From a virus, in IMG/VR virus record IMGVR_UViG_3300008107_000043, positions 1 through 64,000 of that record: a DNA stretch of 64,000 nucleotides. The stretch is one strand, 5' to 3'. Both the position numbers and the translations under genes were made by a program. Below are positions 30,283 to 40,197 of this stretch, piece by piece (position 1 is the first letter of the stretch; every line of letters starts with the position of its first letter). The notes below the pieces were generated by a model. It had not been told where the DNA came from and searched no databases. It saw nothing but the letters and a program-made list of their open reading frames with translations.

Positions 30283-33200
30283 ATGGGTCTCTCTCGTTTA
30301 GATAATTTTCTAAAGTCTGTTCGTGGTACAATCATATATGTTGATCCAAACAGTCTTGATTCTACGGATAGTATTGAGAATCAAGGAAACTCACTGACTC
30401 GTCCATTTAAAACGATTCAAAGAGCACTAATTGAGGCATCAAGATTCTCTTACCAAAGAGGACTGAATAATGATAGATTTGGCAAAACAACAATTCTTCT
30501 ATACCCAGGCGATCACCTTGTAGATAATCGTCCAGGATGGATTCCTGATGGTTCTAATAATTTTAGACTTAGAAATGGGTCTACAAGTAATAATTTTCCT
30601 GCTTGGGATTTAACATCAAACTTTGATCTCACTACCGCAGATAATGTACTTTATAAAATGAATAGTATTCACGGTGGAGTTATTATTCCTCGTGGTACTT
30701 CAATTGTTGGACTCGATTTAAGAAAGACTAAAATTCGCCCAAAGTATGTTCCCAATCCAACTAACGATAATATTGAAAGATCGTCTATTTTCCGCGTAAC
30801 TGGCGGATGTTATATATGGCAGTTTTCTTTATTTGATGCTGATCCAAATGGACAGTGTTATCTTGATTACACTGAAAATCTTTTTGTACCTAACTTCTCC
30901 CATCACAAATTATCTTGCTTTGAATATGCTGATGGAGTAAATGATGTAAATATTAATGATGTTTTTCAAACATATTCAACAGATCGTACTGACCTGGATA
31001 TGTATTATGAGAAAGTTGGACTTGCGTATGGACAATCATCTGGTCGTGCAATTGAACCAGATTATCCTTCATCTAGTATCGATATTCAACCCAAGATTGA
31101 TGAATATCGTATTGTAGGTTCTACTGGAGCATCTGTTGGTATTTCGAGTATTATTTCTGGCGATGGAATTACTCCATCAAAAATAATTACAGTTACTACT
31201 GAATCTAGCGTATCTGGCCTTGATGTAGATACTCCATTCAGAATTTCTGGTATTATTGCAGAAGGTTATAATGGACAATTTGTTGTAACAGAAAAATTAA
31301 GTGACACTGTAATTAAATATCAAGTTCAAAATGCCCCAGCAGTTGCTTTTCCATCAACGACGGGATCAACTTTATCACTCACTTCCGATACTGTAACTTC
31401 AGCATCTCCATACATCTTTAACATCTCTTTACGTTCTGTTTATGGAATGTGTGGAGTTCTTGCTGATGGTGACAAGGCATCAGGATTTAAATCAATGGTT
31501 ATTGCCCAATTCACGGGCATTGGATTGCAGAAAGATGATAATGCGTTTGTATTGTATAATTCATCTACAGGAACTTATGATGATAATACAGTTCCTGGAA
31601 ATGAGACAATTAGTACAAATTCACGAGCAATCTTTAAACCTGCATATAGGAATTTTCATATTAAGGCAATTAATGATGCATTTGTTCAGAATGTTTCAAT
31701 CTTTGCGATTGGTTATGCTGAACATTTTGTGGTAGAAAGTGGTGGTGACTTTTCCGTTACCAACTCAAACCCTAACTTTGGAGCAAAGGCACTTGTTGCT
31801 TCAGGTTTTAGAAGAAATGCATTTCCTCAAGATGATCTTGGTTATATCACTCATATTATTCCACCAAAAGAAATTTCAAAAGTTGAAACTGCAATTGAAT
31901 TTAATTCAATTGACGTAAGTAAGACCGTTGGTGTTGCATCAACAGGATATCTGTATCTGTATAACCAAACAAACTCTGATGTTGCACCAGAAAATGTTCT
32001 AGAAGGATATCGTATTGGTGCTAGAGAAAATGATACTCTAAAAGTTATAATTTCAGCAGGAAGCACTGCATCCGAATATAGTGCTCGTATTGTAATGCCT
32101 GGATCTCAGACAACTTCTGAGAAGAAATTCTATGTAAGTCGTAGTATTTCTGGTATTAATAATATTTCCAGCAATACACTTTCATTAACACAAAATCATA
32201 CATTTATAAATGGAGAATCTGTTCGCATATTGAGTGATAATGGACAACTTCCTGATGGTTTGTTGCCAAATACAGTTTATTATGCAATTACAAGTAGTAA
32301 TGCAAGTAGTGGACTTACAACAACCACAGAACTGAAACTTGCAAAAACTCAAAACGATGCCATCAGTGCAAGTGAAATTTTAATTAACAACAAAGGAGGT
32401 ATTCTAAGTGTTGTAAGTAGAGTATCTGATAAGAATTCTGGGGACATTGGACACCCAGTTCAGTTTGATTACAGTAATTCGCAATGGTATATTCAAGTAT
32501 CAAACAGTGAAACCGATAATAAGATTTATCCAGCAATCGTAAGTTTTGGTTCAACTATTCTTGGTGCAGCAACTCCTAGAACATATATCAATCGTAAGCA
32601 AGATTCAAGAAGTGCAAATGATATAATTTATCGTCTAAGATATGTAATTCCAGCATCTTCTGGAGTGTATGCAAGACCTCCAAGTGATGGATTTGTTATC
32701 CAAGAATCTAATACCACTATTGGAGCAACTAGCGGAGAGATTCAAACTTATTTTGGTACTGGTTCGATTTCAAATGTAAATCAGCAAAGAAACTTTAGAT
32801 TCGTTGCTGATGCCCAGTGGCAAGCAGGTATTGCATATATCACTACAGAACTTCCTCATAATTTATCAGTAGGATCTGAAGTTAGATTTTTTAATATTAA
32901 GAGTTCGAATAATGTAACTGGTGCAAGTGATTCCGGATATAATGGAACTTATGTGGTAAGTACAATTACAAATGCTAAAGTATTTACATTTGCTTTAGAT
33001 ACTGATCCAGGTGCATTTACAAGTGATATTTCAGCAAGAGATTCTTCTCTCCCATATTTTAAAAGAAGTAAGTATAAGAATACCTATTATAATCTCAAAA
33101 CTCAAGAAGCACAAAAATATATTGCAGGACAACAAGATGGAGTCTATTACTTAACTTTACTAAATTCATCAAATTCTCCAAGTGTTGATCCTTTTGCTGA

Positions 33201-36117
33201 TGAAAAATATTCTCAACCAGTAAAAGAACTTTATCCACAAACAAATCGTGATAATCCGGAATCAGATCCGGATGAGACTCAATCGTTTGCATCTTCCTCA
33301 GTAATTGGTGAAGTTGTAGTTAATGATGTCCGTAAGAGTATTACAAAAGAAACAATCTCCAAAGTTTTATCTGATAGTAATGTAGGTATTGCTATTACTG
33401 ATATTTCTTCAGCAGATGCATCTACACATACTGTACATACTGCTATTGATCATGGATTAAATCGTATCACGCGAGTTAGTATTACTAATCCTGGATCTGG
33501 ATATGGATACGGAAGTGCTACAAGTTTATATAATGCAAGTCTTGTGGGATTTGCTGGATCCACTACTGGAATCTTTGCTACTGCCAAAATAACAGTAGAT
33601 GGATCAGGATCTATTTCTGACATTGCAATTATGGATGGTGGGTCTTCTTATGGAATTGGAAATACTCTTTCTGTTGTAGGTGTTGCAACAACCACAGGTT
33701 ATTCTCCAGCGGTAGTGACAGTTACTCAAATCTATAATAATGTTGGAGATACAATCAGAATTTCTGGAGTATCGTCGGAAGGTTATTCTGCATTTAATGA
33801 TCTTTATAGAATTACAAATGTTACTGTTGGAGCTGGGTATAGATTTGCAGTTTCTTCCGCATCTTCAATCTCAGTTGGTTCAACAACTGGTATCGGAACG
33901 CAATTTACATCAAATGCATTTGCTAACTTAACTGGCGAATCAATTAGAGTTGGTTCATTGGCATATGATAATAATTCAGGAATTGCAACCATTACAACTT
34001 CTAACCGTCATGGATTAAAGGTTGATAATAAGATTCGTTTAATCGGATCTACTGAAGAAATATACAACGGAGATTTTGTTGTTAAAGAAAATCTCAGTTT
34101 AAATTCATTCTCTGTTACGATTGGTGTTGGAACATTTTCTCCGTCAGCCGCAGGAACTCTTTATGCATATCGTGAAGGTGTAACATCAAATGGTGGTACA
34201 ATTACAGTCGATAATGAAAATTTAAATGGTAGAATGATTCCAACTTATGCTGGAATCACAACTACTTTATCAGCACTTATTCCAGATGCACTTACGGACC
34301 AGATTAACATTCAAAACATTGAAAATCTTGATATTAAAATCGGTGATTATTTGACAATTGACGAAGAAATTGTGAGAGTAAAAACAACCATTCCAAGCAC
34401 TCCAACAAATCCAATTTATGTTTTCCGTGGAGTTCTTGGAACAAAGGCAGTTAGTCATGCAGTAAACTCTGTTGTAAGAAGAATTTATGCCAGTCCAATT
34501 GAGTTTCGTAGGCATTCAATTATTCGTGCATCTGGTCATACATTTGAATATGTTGGATTTGGTCCTGGCAACTATTCAACTGCATTCCCCGATAAACAAG
34601 ATCGTCAGATTTCTTCAATAGAGGAACTCCTTGCACAATCAACCAGAAAGGATGGTGGTATTAACTTCTATACTGGTATGAATGATAAAGGCATTTCATA
34701 TTCAGGAAATAAGAAATTAAGTTCAGTTACCGGTCAAGAAGAAATCTTTGATACTCCTGTCCAAACTGTAACTGGTGAAGATATTGGAGGACTTCCTGGA
34801 TTAAATGTTATTACTCCAGTTCAAGGAACATTTAGTCGTTCAATCCGTGTTGATGGTGGTAGTGATGGCAAATCAATTTCTGAGTTTAATGGACCTGTTG
34901 TATTTGGAAATAAGATAACATCAACTTCCAATAAAGGTATTGAAGCATTTTCACTGTTCTTACAGGGTGATGCTACAGTTTCTAGAAAATATACTGTTGG
35001 AGTTACTACACCAACACTTTCAGGTAACCCAGGTGATGTAATTTACTATCAAAATCCAACGAAGGGTGGATATCTTGGATGGGTTTATACTACTGATAAT
35101 GAATGGTATCGTTTTGGTGCTGTCAGCCTTTCCAAAGATTTAAATATTGCTCTCTTTGATCAGGTTGGTATTGCAACTATAAGTCCCGGATCTAATCTTC
35201 TCCAGATTGGTGCAGGTTCTTCACTTGTTTCTATTAATTCAAATGGTGGTGTTGGTATTGGAACCAGTGCAAATCAATTCAAACTTCAGGTAAATGGTAG
35301 TGCAAATTTTATCGGCACTTGCTACGGTTCTTACTTCTCTGGCGATGGAAGTGCATTAACAAATATAAATGTAAGTGCTGCTGGGTGGTCACAAATTAGT
35401 GGTGGAATTTATAATACCTTATTGAGTACTGTTGGTATTGGTACATCAGTTCCTAGATTTAATCTTGAAGTTGGTCCTGTTGGAACATCTGCAACGACAC
35501 TTTATGTTAATGGGCAGGCAGTATTTGCTGGAATTATCACGGCAAATAATGCATTTGTAAGTGGAATGTTAACTGCAACAGCATTTGATCTAAAGTCAAC
35601 ATCAGGTCAAATCAGAGCAGGTATTGTTACTACAACAAATCTTGTAGTTGGTAGTGCTGGAACTACACTCACAACTAATGGTCCATTAATTGGTATTGGA
35701 ACAGCAGTACCAAGAGCAAAACTTGATATTGAAGGGCATACAAGATTTAAGACATATTCTGAAGTTGTTCAAACAATATCAAGTTCGTCTAATATTCTCA
35801 CAATTGATCTGTCTCAGGCACAGTCATTTGATTTTACATTATCGGAAACAGTCAATCAATTTACGATTATTAATGCACCATCTGGAGCAAGTTCATTTGT
35901 TATTAAAATTGCACAAAATGCAACTGGTGGATATCTAGTTGATATTGATGACTTTAGAAATTCTAGTGGAGGAATTTTACCGGTTTATTGGCCAGGTGGT
36001 GGTGTTCTACCAACCGTAACACCAACTGCAAATAGAGCGGATATATATTCATTCAAGACTTTTGATGGTGGGTCATCTTGGTACGGTTTCGTTGACGGAC
36101 AAAACTTTGTTAACTAA
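30283..36117 (+). CDS. Giant fibre/baseplate structural protein (1944 aa)
   Basis: The N-terminal 150 residues look like a pectin-lyase-type beta-helix (GTIIYVDPNSLDSTDSIENQ, PFKTIQRALIEASRFSYQRG, YPGDHLVDNRPGW). The middle has repeated beta modules (ITNPGSGYGYGSATSLYNAS, GSTTGIGTQFTSNAFANLTG). The C-terminal 350 residues have the VGIGT/NGSANFIG shaft repeats of tail fibres and end with GGSSWYGFVDGQNFVN. Proteins of this plan are large virion components of cyanomyoviruses. Adsorption or baseplate function is inferred from composition and position; no enzymatic motif was recognised. Confidence 0.72.
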   Translation: MGLSRLDNFLKSVRGTIIYVDPNSLDSTDSIENQGNSLTRPFKTIQRALIEASRFSYQRGLNNDRFGKTTILLYPGDHLVDNRPGWIPDGSNNFRLRNGSTSNNFPAWDLTSNFDLTTADNVLYKMNSIHGGVIIPRGTSIVGLDLRKTKIRPKYVPNPTNDNIERSSIFRVTGGCYIWQFSLFDADPNGQCYLDYTENLFVPNFSHHKLSCFEYADGVNDVNINDVFQTYSTDRTDLDMYYEKVGLAYGQSSGRAIEPDYPSSSIDIQPKIDEYRIVGSTGASVGISSIISGDGITPSKIITVTTESSVSGLDVDTPFRISGIIAEGYNGQFVVTEKLSDTVIKYQVQNAPAVAFPSTTGSTLSLTSDTVTSASPYIFNISLRSVYGMCGVLADGDKASGFKSMVIAQFTGIGLQKDDNAFVLYNSSTGTYDDNTVPGNETISTNSRAIFKPAYRNFHIKAINDAFVQNVSIFAIGYAEHFVVESGGDFSVTNSNPNFGAKALVASGFRRNAFPQDDLGYITHIIPPKEISKVETAIEFNSIDVSKTVGVASTGYLYLYNQTNSDVAPENVLEGYRIGARENDTLKVIISAGSTASEYSARIVMPGSQTTSEKKFYVSRSISGINNISSNTLSLTQNHTFINGESVRILSDNGQLPDGLLPNTVYYAITSSNASSGLTTTTELKLAKTQNDAISASEILINNKGGILSVVSRVSDKNSGDIGHPVQFDYSNSQWYIQVSNSETDNKIYPAIVSFGSTILGAATPRTYINRKQDSRSANDIIYRLRYVIPASSGVYARPPSDGFVIQESNTTIGATSGEIQTYFGTGSISNVNQQRNFRFVADAQWQAGIAYITTELPHNLSVGSEVRFFNIKSSNNVTGASDSGYNGTYVVSTITNAKVFTFALDTDPGAFTSDISARDSSLPYFKRSKYKNTYYNLKTQEAQKYIAGQQDGVYYLTLLNSSNSPSVDPFADEKYSQPVKELYPQTNRDNPESDPDETQSFASSSVIGEVVVNDVRKSITKETISKVLSDSNVGIAITDISSADASTHTVHTAIDHGLNRITRVSITNPGSGYGYGSATSLYNASLVGFAGSTTGIFATAKITVDGSGSISDIAIMDGGSSYGIGNTLSVVGVATTTGYSPAVVTVTQIYNNVGDTIRISGVSSEGYSAFNDLYRITNVTVGAGYRFAVSSASSISVGSTTGIGTQFTSNAFANLTGESIRVGSLAYDNNSGIATITTSNRHGLKVDNKIRLIGSTEEIYNGDFVVKENLSLNSFSVTIGVGTFSPSAAGTLYAYREGVTSNGGTITVDNENLNGRMIPTYAGITTTLSALIPDALTDQINIQNIENLDIKIGDYLTIDEEIVRVKTTIPSTPTNPIYVFRGVLGTKAVSHAVNSVVRRIYASPIEFRRHSIIRASGHTFEYVGFGPGNYSTAFPDKQDRQISSIEELLAQSTRKDGGINFYTGMNDKGISYSGNKKLSSVTGQEEIFDTPVQTVTGEDIGGLPGLNVITPVQGTFSRSIRVDGGSDGKSISEFNGPVVFGNKITSTSNKGIEAFSLFLQGDATVSRKYTVGVTTPTLSGNPGDVIYYQNPTKGGYLGWVYTTDNEWYRFGAVSLSKDLNIALFDQVGIATISPGSNLLQIGAGSSLVSINSNGGVGIGTSANQFKLQVNGSANFIGTCYGSYFSGDGSALTNINVSAAGWSQISGGIYNTLLSTVGIGTSVPRFNLEVGPVGTSATTLYVNGQAVFAGIITANNAFVSGMLTATAFDLKSTSGQIRAGIVTTTNLVVGSAGTTLTTNGPLIGIGTAVPRAKLDIEGHTRFKTYSEVVQTISSSSNILTIDLSQAQSFDFTLSETVNQFTIINAPSGASSFVIKIAQNATGGYLVDIDDFRNSSGGILPVYWPGGGVLPTVTPTANRADIYSFKTFDGGSSWYGFVDGQNFVN

Positions 36118-36128
36118 AGGAGATTGAT

Positions 36129-39100
36129 ATGTTAAACAAACAGACAACTTTAGATCTAAACGGTCCAATTCTATCATTTACTACAAATCCTGTTGGAGCA
36201 GCAACTACTAATGGTGGGTCTGCAACTTTTATAGGTATTGCAACCGCAACATTTCCCATACAAACCCCACCAAATCCTGCAATACCTACTGGATATATTT
36301 CTTACCGATGGTATGATCAAAATGGACCATTAACTGATGGTGCAAATGTAACTGGATCTGCAACTACAACATTAACTATTTCTAATGCAGTTAGTCCAAC
36401 TGATCATAATAGACAATTTTATTTAAATGCGGATTATATACCATCTGCATATGGAGAAAATCCAATTACAGTTGGTACTGCAAGATCAACTGGAAATGCA
36501 ATAAATGACCCAATTGTATCTAGTAGTGCGGTTTTAACGGTCTATCCAATACTATCAGTAACAAGACAACCTGTTAGTAGTACTATTGGACAAAACTCAG
36601 ATACGAGATTTGTTACTGATGCATCAATTACAGATACTAGTCGAGGAAATATTTCTTATCAATGGCAATTAAATGGTTCTGATCTTTCAGACACTCTAAC
36701 TATACAAGGTTCTAAAACAAAAGAACTTTTAATTTCTTTACCAAATATTGGGATTAATACTGTTAGAGCAAAAATTACTCATCCCACTGCTTCAAACTCT
36801 CCATTATATACAAATAATGCCAATCTTGATGTAGTTGCTCCTAGAAAAATTCTTAATGTCGAAGTAATTCGGGATGATAACAGTGCTGAGGCACTATTAT
36901 ATTCTTGGAATATTGTTACTCAAGGTCCATATACAATAAATCCAGACCAAGTACCGCCAGGAAGTATTCTTACATTTTATGCACCAGAACTAAGTATTGA
37001 TGCATATATCGATATGTACGGAACTGCTGGTGCAAATTATGGAACTTTTGTTGGAGGAAGAGGTGGAGTATCTACAATCAGATTAACATTAAATAAAAAT
37101 CAAGAATATGCTGTCACACCTCTTTCTCCAATTAAAAATGGTGGAGGTGTTTTTCTATATAAAAAAGCAAAATTAATTGCTGTTGTTGGTGGGGGAGGAA
37201 ATGCGGGAAAAAATGGTAGTGGTGGTGATGGTGGTGGTGTTAACGTAGCAGGTCAAGATGGTAGTGGTGGTAGTAAAGGTGGAAGTCTAGGAACATTATC
37301 TCCAAATGGTATATTTGGTTCTACTGTTCAATTCGTAACACTTAAATCTGGAGATACTTTAGCAATTGCTCCCAACGGAGGTAGAGTACTGCCCTGCACT
37401 AAAGGAGAATATTGGGCCGCCCAAGGATTTTCTGCTTGTACTGATGTTGGAAATACAAAATATTATACACCTACTGCAGGAGTAAGTACAAATACAGCAA
37501 CAATTACAAGAGGATATAAGCCAGGATATGGAATTACTGGCACTGCAGGACTAGGAATAAATTTTGGAGGCAATGGTGGCAGTGGTGCAACTGGAGGCAA
37601 TGGTGGTAACGGTGGTGGTGGAGGAGGTGGAAGTGGATATAGTGATGGGTCTGTAATAATTACTTCTACGCAACAAGGTGGTAATGCTGGTCTTGGAAAA
37701 GTTGTAATTCGCGAATATGTACCACCGCCACCACCACCACCGCCTCCACCACCACCGCCACCGCCATCTTGTCCTGCTCCATGGACAAAGATCTTAATGT
37801 CTGATGGAACTCTTAAGAATGCTGGTGATTTAGTGGTTGGAGATATTCTCAAAACACAGCATAAAGATACCTTAGAATGGGGAGAGTATCCAATTACATA
37901 TAAAAAAGTAAGTCCTTCAGAAAGATTAAAACTCACTTTTGAAGAGTCTAACTTTACTTGCTCTCCAACTCATAAAATGTATGTTGAGGGTAAAGGTTGG
38001 ATATTAGTTACTGATATGGTAATTGGTGATGTTGTAAGTAACCAAAAATTATTGTCGGTAGAACCTGATGAAAGTGGTGATGTTATTGTTATTGAAGTTG
38101 ATGAGGCATATACTTTTATTGGTGAAGGATTGTTATCTCGTACAGTGAAGATAGAATTAACAGAATCTCCACTGCCAATTTTTAATCAATTTCCAAAGAT
38201 TTTGATGTCAGATGAGACTCAAAAAAATGCTAGAGATTTGAAAGTTGGTGATTTAATTAAAACTCAACATGAACATACTTTAGAATGGGGAGAGTATCCA
38301 ATTACACATAATTCAACATTACAGTCGGAAAGATTAAAACTTACTTTTGATAATGCTAAGGTTATTTTTTCTCCAACTCATAAAATGTATGTTGAAAATA
38401 AAGGTTGGATTAGAGTTTGTGATATGGTAATTGGTGATATTGTAAGTAATCAAAAATTAATAAGTGTGGAGAATGTTGAATATGGTGATGTTGTTTCAAT
38501 TGAAGTTGATGACGCACATACTTTTATTAGTGATGGATTATTATCGCACAATAGAAGAAATTCACCTCCACCACCGCCACCACCATTTACATTACCACGA
38601 ACGCAGCAAGACCCCTTGTTAGCATTTGTGTCACCACCACCTCCTCCACCGCCACCAAAAGCACCGCCACCACCTCCTCCACCGCCACCAAAGCCACCCC
38701 CACCACCGCCGCCACCGCCGCCACCACCTCAGCTGGCACCATCTTGTCCTGCACCCTGGGCAAAGATATTAATGACTGACGGGACCCTTAAGAATGCAGG
38801 TGATCTAAAAGTTGGTGATTTAATAAAAACTCAAGATGAACACACTTTAGAATGGGGTGAATACTCTGTATTAAAAGTTTCTATCGTTCAAGAAGATAGA
38901 TTTAAAATGAAATTTGACCACAAAGATTTGGTCTGCTCAACATCTCATAAAATGTATGTTGAAAATAAAGGTTGGACTAGAGTTTGTGATATGGTAATTG
39001 GGGATATTATAAGTGGACATACCTTACTTGAAATTGATGATTATGAATATGGAGATGTCGTTGCAATTCAAATTAAGGGTGCTCATACTTATATCTGTGA

Positions 39101-39593
39101 AGGATTATTATCTCACAATTTAAAGATAGTTACTCCACCACCTCCTCCACCAGCACAACCTCCTCCACCACCACCATTTACATCCTGTCCTGCTCCATGG
39201 ACAAAGATATTAATGGCAGATGGAACTCAAAAGAATGCTGGAGACCTAAAAGTTGGTGATTTAATCAGAACTCGACATGAGCATACTTTAGAATGGGGTG
39301 AATACTTAATTGATTATGTTAAGCAAGTTGATTCTGAAAGATTGAAAATTATCTTTGATCATGTTGAATTTACTTGCTCACCTACTCACACATTTTATAG
39401 TGAAGAAAATGGTTGGATTTTAGCTTGTAGTTTAAAAATAGGTGATATTATTTCTGGACATACGATTATAAAAATTGAAAGTGCAGAACCTGGAAAGGTT
39501 GTTGCAATTCAAGTTGATGGTGGTCACACCTATATCTCAGAAAACTTATTATCTCACAATAAACTAGTTGCACCCCCACCAACAGTCAAATAA
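36129..39593 (+). CDS. Ig-like/Gly-rich/polyproline virion protein with four tandem Hint domains (1154 aa)
   Basis: AAGGAG lies 7 bases before ATG. Two Ig-like sandwiches (about residues 1-245; SYRWYDQNGPL and SYQWQLNGSDL) lead to a beta domain and a glycine-rich region (about 350-520), like Gly-rich adhesin loops. Fifteen prolines (532-546) then precede four Hint domains at 548-672, 684-808, 873-997 and 1020-1144, each exactly 125 residues. Domains 1, 3 and 4 start with Cys (SCPAPW). Domains 2, 3 and 4 end LLSHN. Block-B SxxH (SPTH or STSH) is present in all four. The residue after HN is Arg, Leu or Lys, so ordinary intein splicing is not expected; self-cleavage or cross-linking is. Polyproline linkers separate 2-3 and 3-4. 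Confidence 0.85.
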   Translation: MLNKQTTLDLNGPILSFTTNPVGAATTNGGSATFIGIATATFPIQTPPNPAIPTGYISYRWYDQNGPLTDGANVTGSATTTLTISNAVSPTDHNRQFYLNADYIPSAYGENPITVGTARSTGNAINDPIVSSSAVLTVYPILSVTRQPVSSTIGQNSDTRFVTDASITDTSRGNISYQWQLNGSDLSDTLTIQGSKTKELLISLPNIGINTVRAKITHPTASNSPLYTNNANLDVVAPRKILNVEVIRDDNSAEALLYSWNIVTQGPYTINPDQVPPGSILTFYAPELSIDAYIDMYGTAGANYGTFVGGRGGVSTIRLTLNKNQEYAVTPLSPIKNGGGVFLYKKAKLIAVVGGGGNAGKNGSGGDGGGVNVAGQDGSGGSKGGSLGTLSPNGIFGSTVQFVTLKSGDTLAIAPNGGRVLPCTKGEYWAAQGFSACTDVGNTKYYTPTAGVSTNTATITRGYKPGYGITGTAGLGINFGGNGGSGATGGNGGNGGGGGGGSGYSDGSVIITSTQQGGNAGLGKVVIREYVPPPPPPPPPPPPPPPSCPAPWTKILMSDGTLKNAGDLVVGDILKTQHKDTLEWGEYPITYKKVSPSERLKLTFEESNFTCSPTHKMYVEGKGWILVTDMVIGDVVSNQKLLSVEPDESGDVIVIEVDEAYTFIGEGLLSRTVKIELTESPLPIFNQFPKILMSDETQKNARDLKVGDLIKTQHEHTLEWGEYPITHNSTLQSERLKLTFDNAKVIFSPTHKMYVENKGWIRVCDMVIGDIVSNQKLISVENVEYGDVVSIEVDDAHTFISDGLLSHNRRNSPPPPPPPFTLPRTQQDPLLAFVSPPPPPPPPKAPPPPPPPPPKPPPPPPPPPPPPQLAPSCPAPWAKILMTDGTLKNAGDLKVGDLIKTQDEHTLEWGEYSVLKVSIVQEDRFKMKFDHKDLVCSTSHKMYVENKGWTRVCDMVIGDIISGHTLLEIDDYEYGDVVAIQIKGAHTYICEGLLSHNLKIVTPPPPPPAQPPPPPPFTSCPAPWTKILMADGTQKNAGDLKVGDLIRTRHEHTLEWGEYLIDYVKQVDSERLKIIFDHVEFTCSPTHTFYSEENGWILACSLKIGDIISGHTIIKIESAEPGKVVAIQVDGGHTYISENLLSHNKLVAPPPTVK
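37770..39560 (+). repeat. Four-copy Hint (bacterial-intein-like) domain array with polyproline linkers
   Basis: Copy boundaries by codon: 37770-38144, 38178-38552, 38745-39119 and 39186-39560, each 375 bases. Copies share KILM(S/T/A)D, VGDxIKT, HTLEWGEY, RLKxTFD, KGW, VxxMVIGDI and a final HTxIxxxLLSHN. Copy 1 has Arg-Thr where the others have His-Asn; copy 2 has Ile where the others have the first Cys. Linkers are 11, 64 and 22 residues; the last two are mostly proline. Confidence 0.85.
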
Positions 39594-39597
39594 AAAT

Positions 39598-40167
39598 TCA
39601 ATCGTTATAAACGGGAGCGGCATGTGGATCATAAGTCAAAAAAACGCTTAATGTCTGCCTAACGCCGCTCTCAACTTTTTTAACTCCATGTGTAAATTTT
39701 AAATCTGCTGGATGAACAACTAGCATTCTTGGTTCTGGTTTAACTTCTATATTCAAATTTGGATAATATAGTTCTCCTCCAACAAAAGAACTATTAAAAT
39801 AAAGAACACTTCCGTGCGATCTCCAAGGAGATGCATTTGGAGTAACTCCATCTTGCTCAATATTATCTGCATGTGGAGTAAGTTCTACTTTATTTTCCCA
39901 CCTAACAAATTGTGGATATTCTATAAAAAGTTTTTGGTCAGATATAGAAGTTTTCTCTACAACACTTCTAATTGATACAATTAACTTAATTAATTTTTCT
40001 CTAACTTCTTCTTCCTTAATTGAAGAATAATATATGCATCTTTTGGACCAGTAATCTTCTGAACTTATATGTTGATCATATGAAGATTTATTTTCTTCTA
40101 CCCAGTTTAAAAAATAATCATTTTCTTCTTCTGTAATAAAATTTCTAATTACCAATGGATAAGACAT
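39598..40167 (-). CDS. 2OG-Fe(II) oxygenase, prolyl-4-hydroxylase type (189 aa)
   Basis: The iron ligands are H99 and D101 (ELTPHADNIE) and H160 (LKFTHGVKKV), with R170 for 2-oxoglutarate (GVRQTLSVFL). SWRSHGS-VLYFN and FVGGELYYPNLN complete the double-stranded beta-helix pattern. The family hydroxylates proline or other side chains. The gene converges with the polyproline/Hint protein gene, with 4 bases between the two stops. Its own late-type box is at 40198-40205. Substrate is unknown; the neighbour's polyproline tracts are the obvious candidate. Confidence 0.85.
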   Translation of the reverse strand: MSYPLVIRNFITEEENDYFLNWVEENKSSYDQHISSEDYWSKRCIYYSSIKEEEVREKLIKLIVSIRSVVEKTSISDQKLFIEYPQFVRWENKVELTPHADNIEQDGVTPNASPWRSHGSVLYFNSSFVGGELYYPNLNIEVKPEPRMLVVHPADLKFTHGVKKVESGVRQTLSVFLTYDPHAAPVYND

Positions 40168-40197
40168 AAATGTGAATTTTAAAATTGTTCATATTCG

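Noticed and set aside
30283-36117. Polysaccharide-degrading tail spike
   Set aside because: The N-terminus is beta-helix-like, but no clear catalytic Asp/Glu cluster can be read by eye, so only a structural call is given.
37463-37936. Long minus-strand reading frame rich in Pro and Gly opposite the Gly-rich/polyproline region
   Set aside because: It is a mirror of GGT/CCA codon repeats on the plus strand, has no start signal and would overlap a well-supported gene.
36129-39593. True protein-splicing inteins interrupting a phage gene
   Set aside because: The residue after each His-Asn is Arg, Leu or Lys instead of Ser, Thr or Cys. The flanking sequence is polyproline rather than a conserved protein, and there is no homing endonuclease. 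A Hint/BIL-type array fits better.
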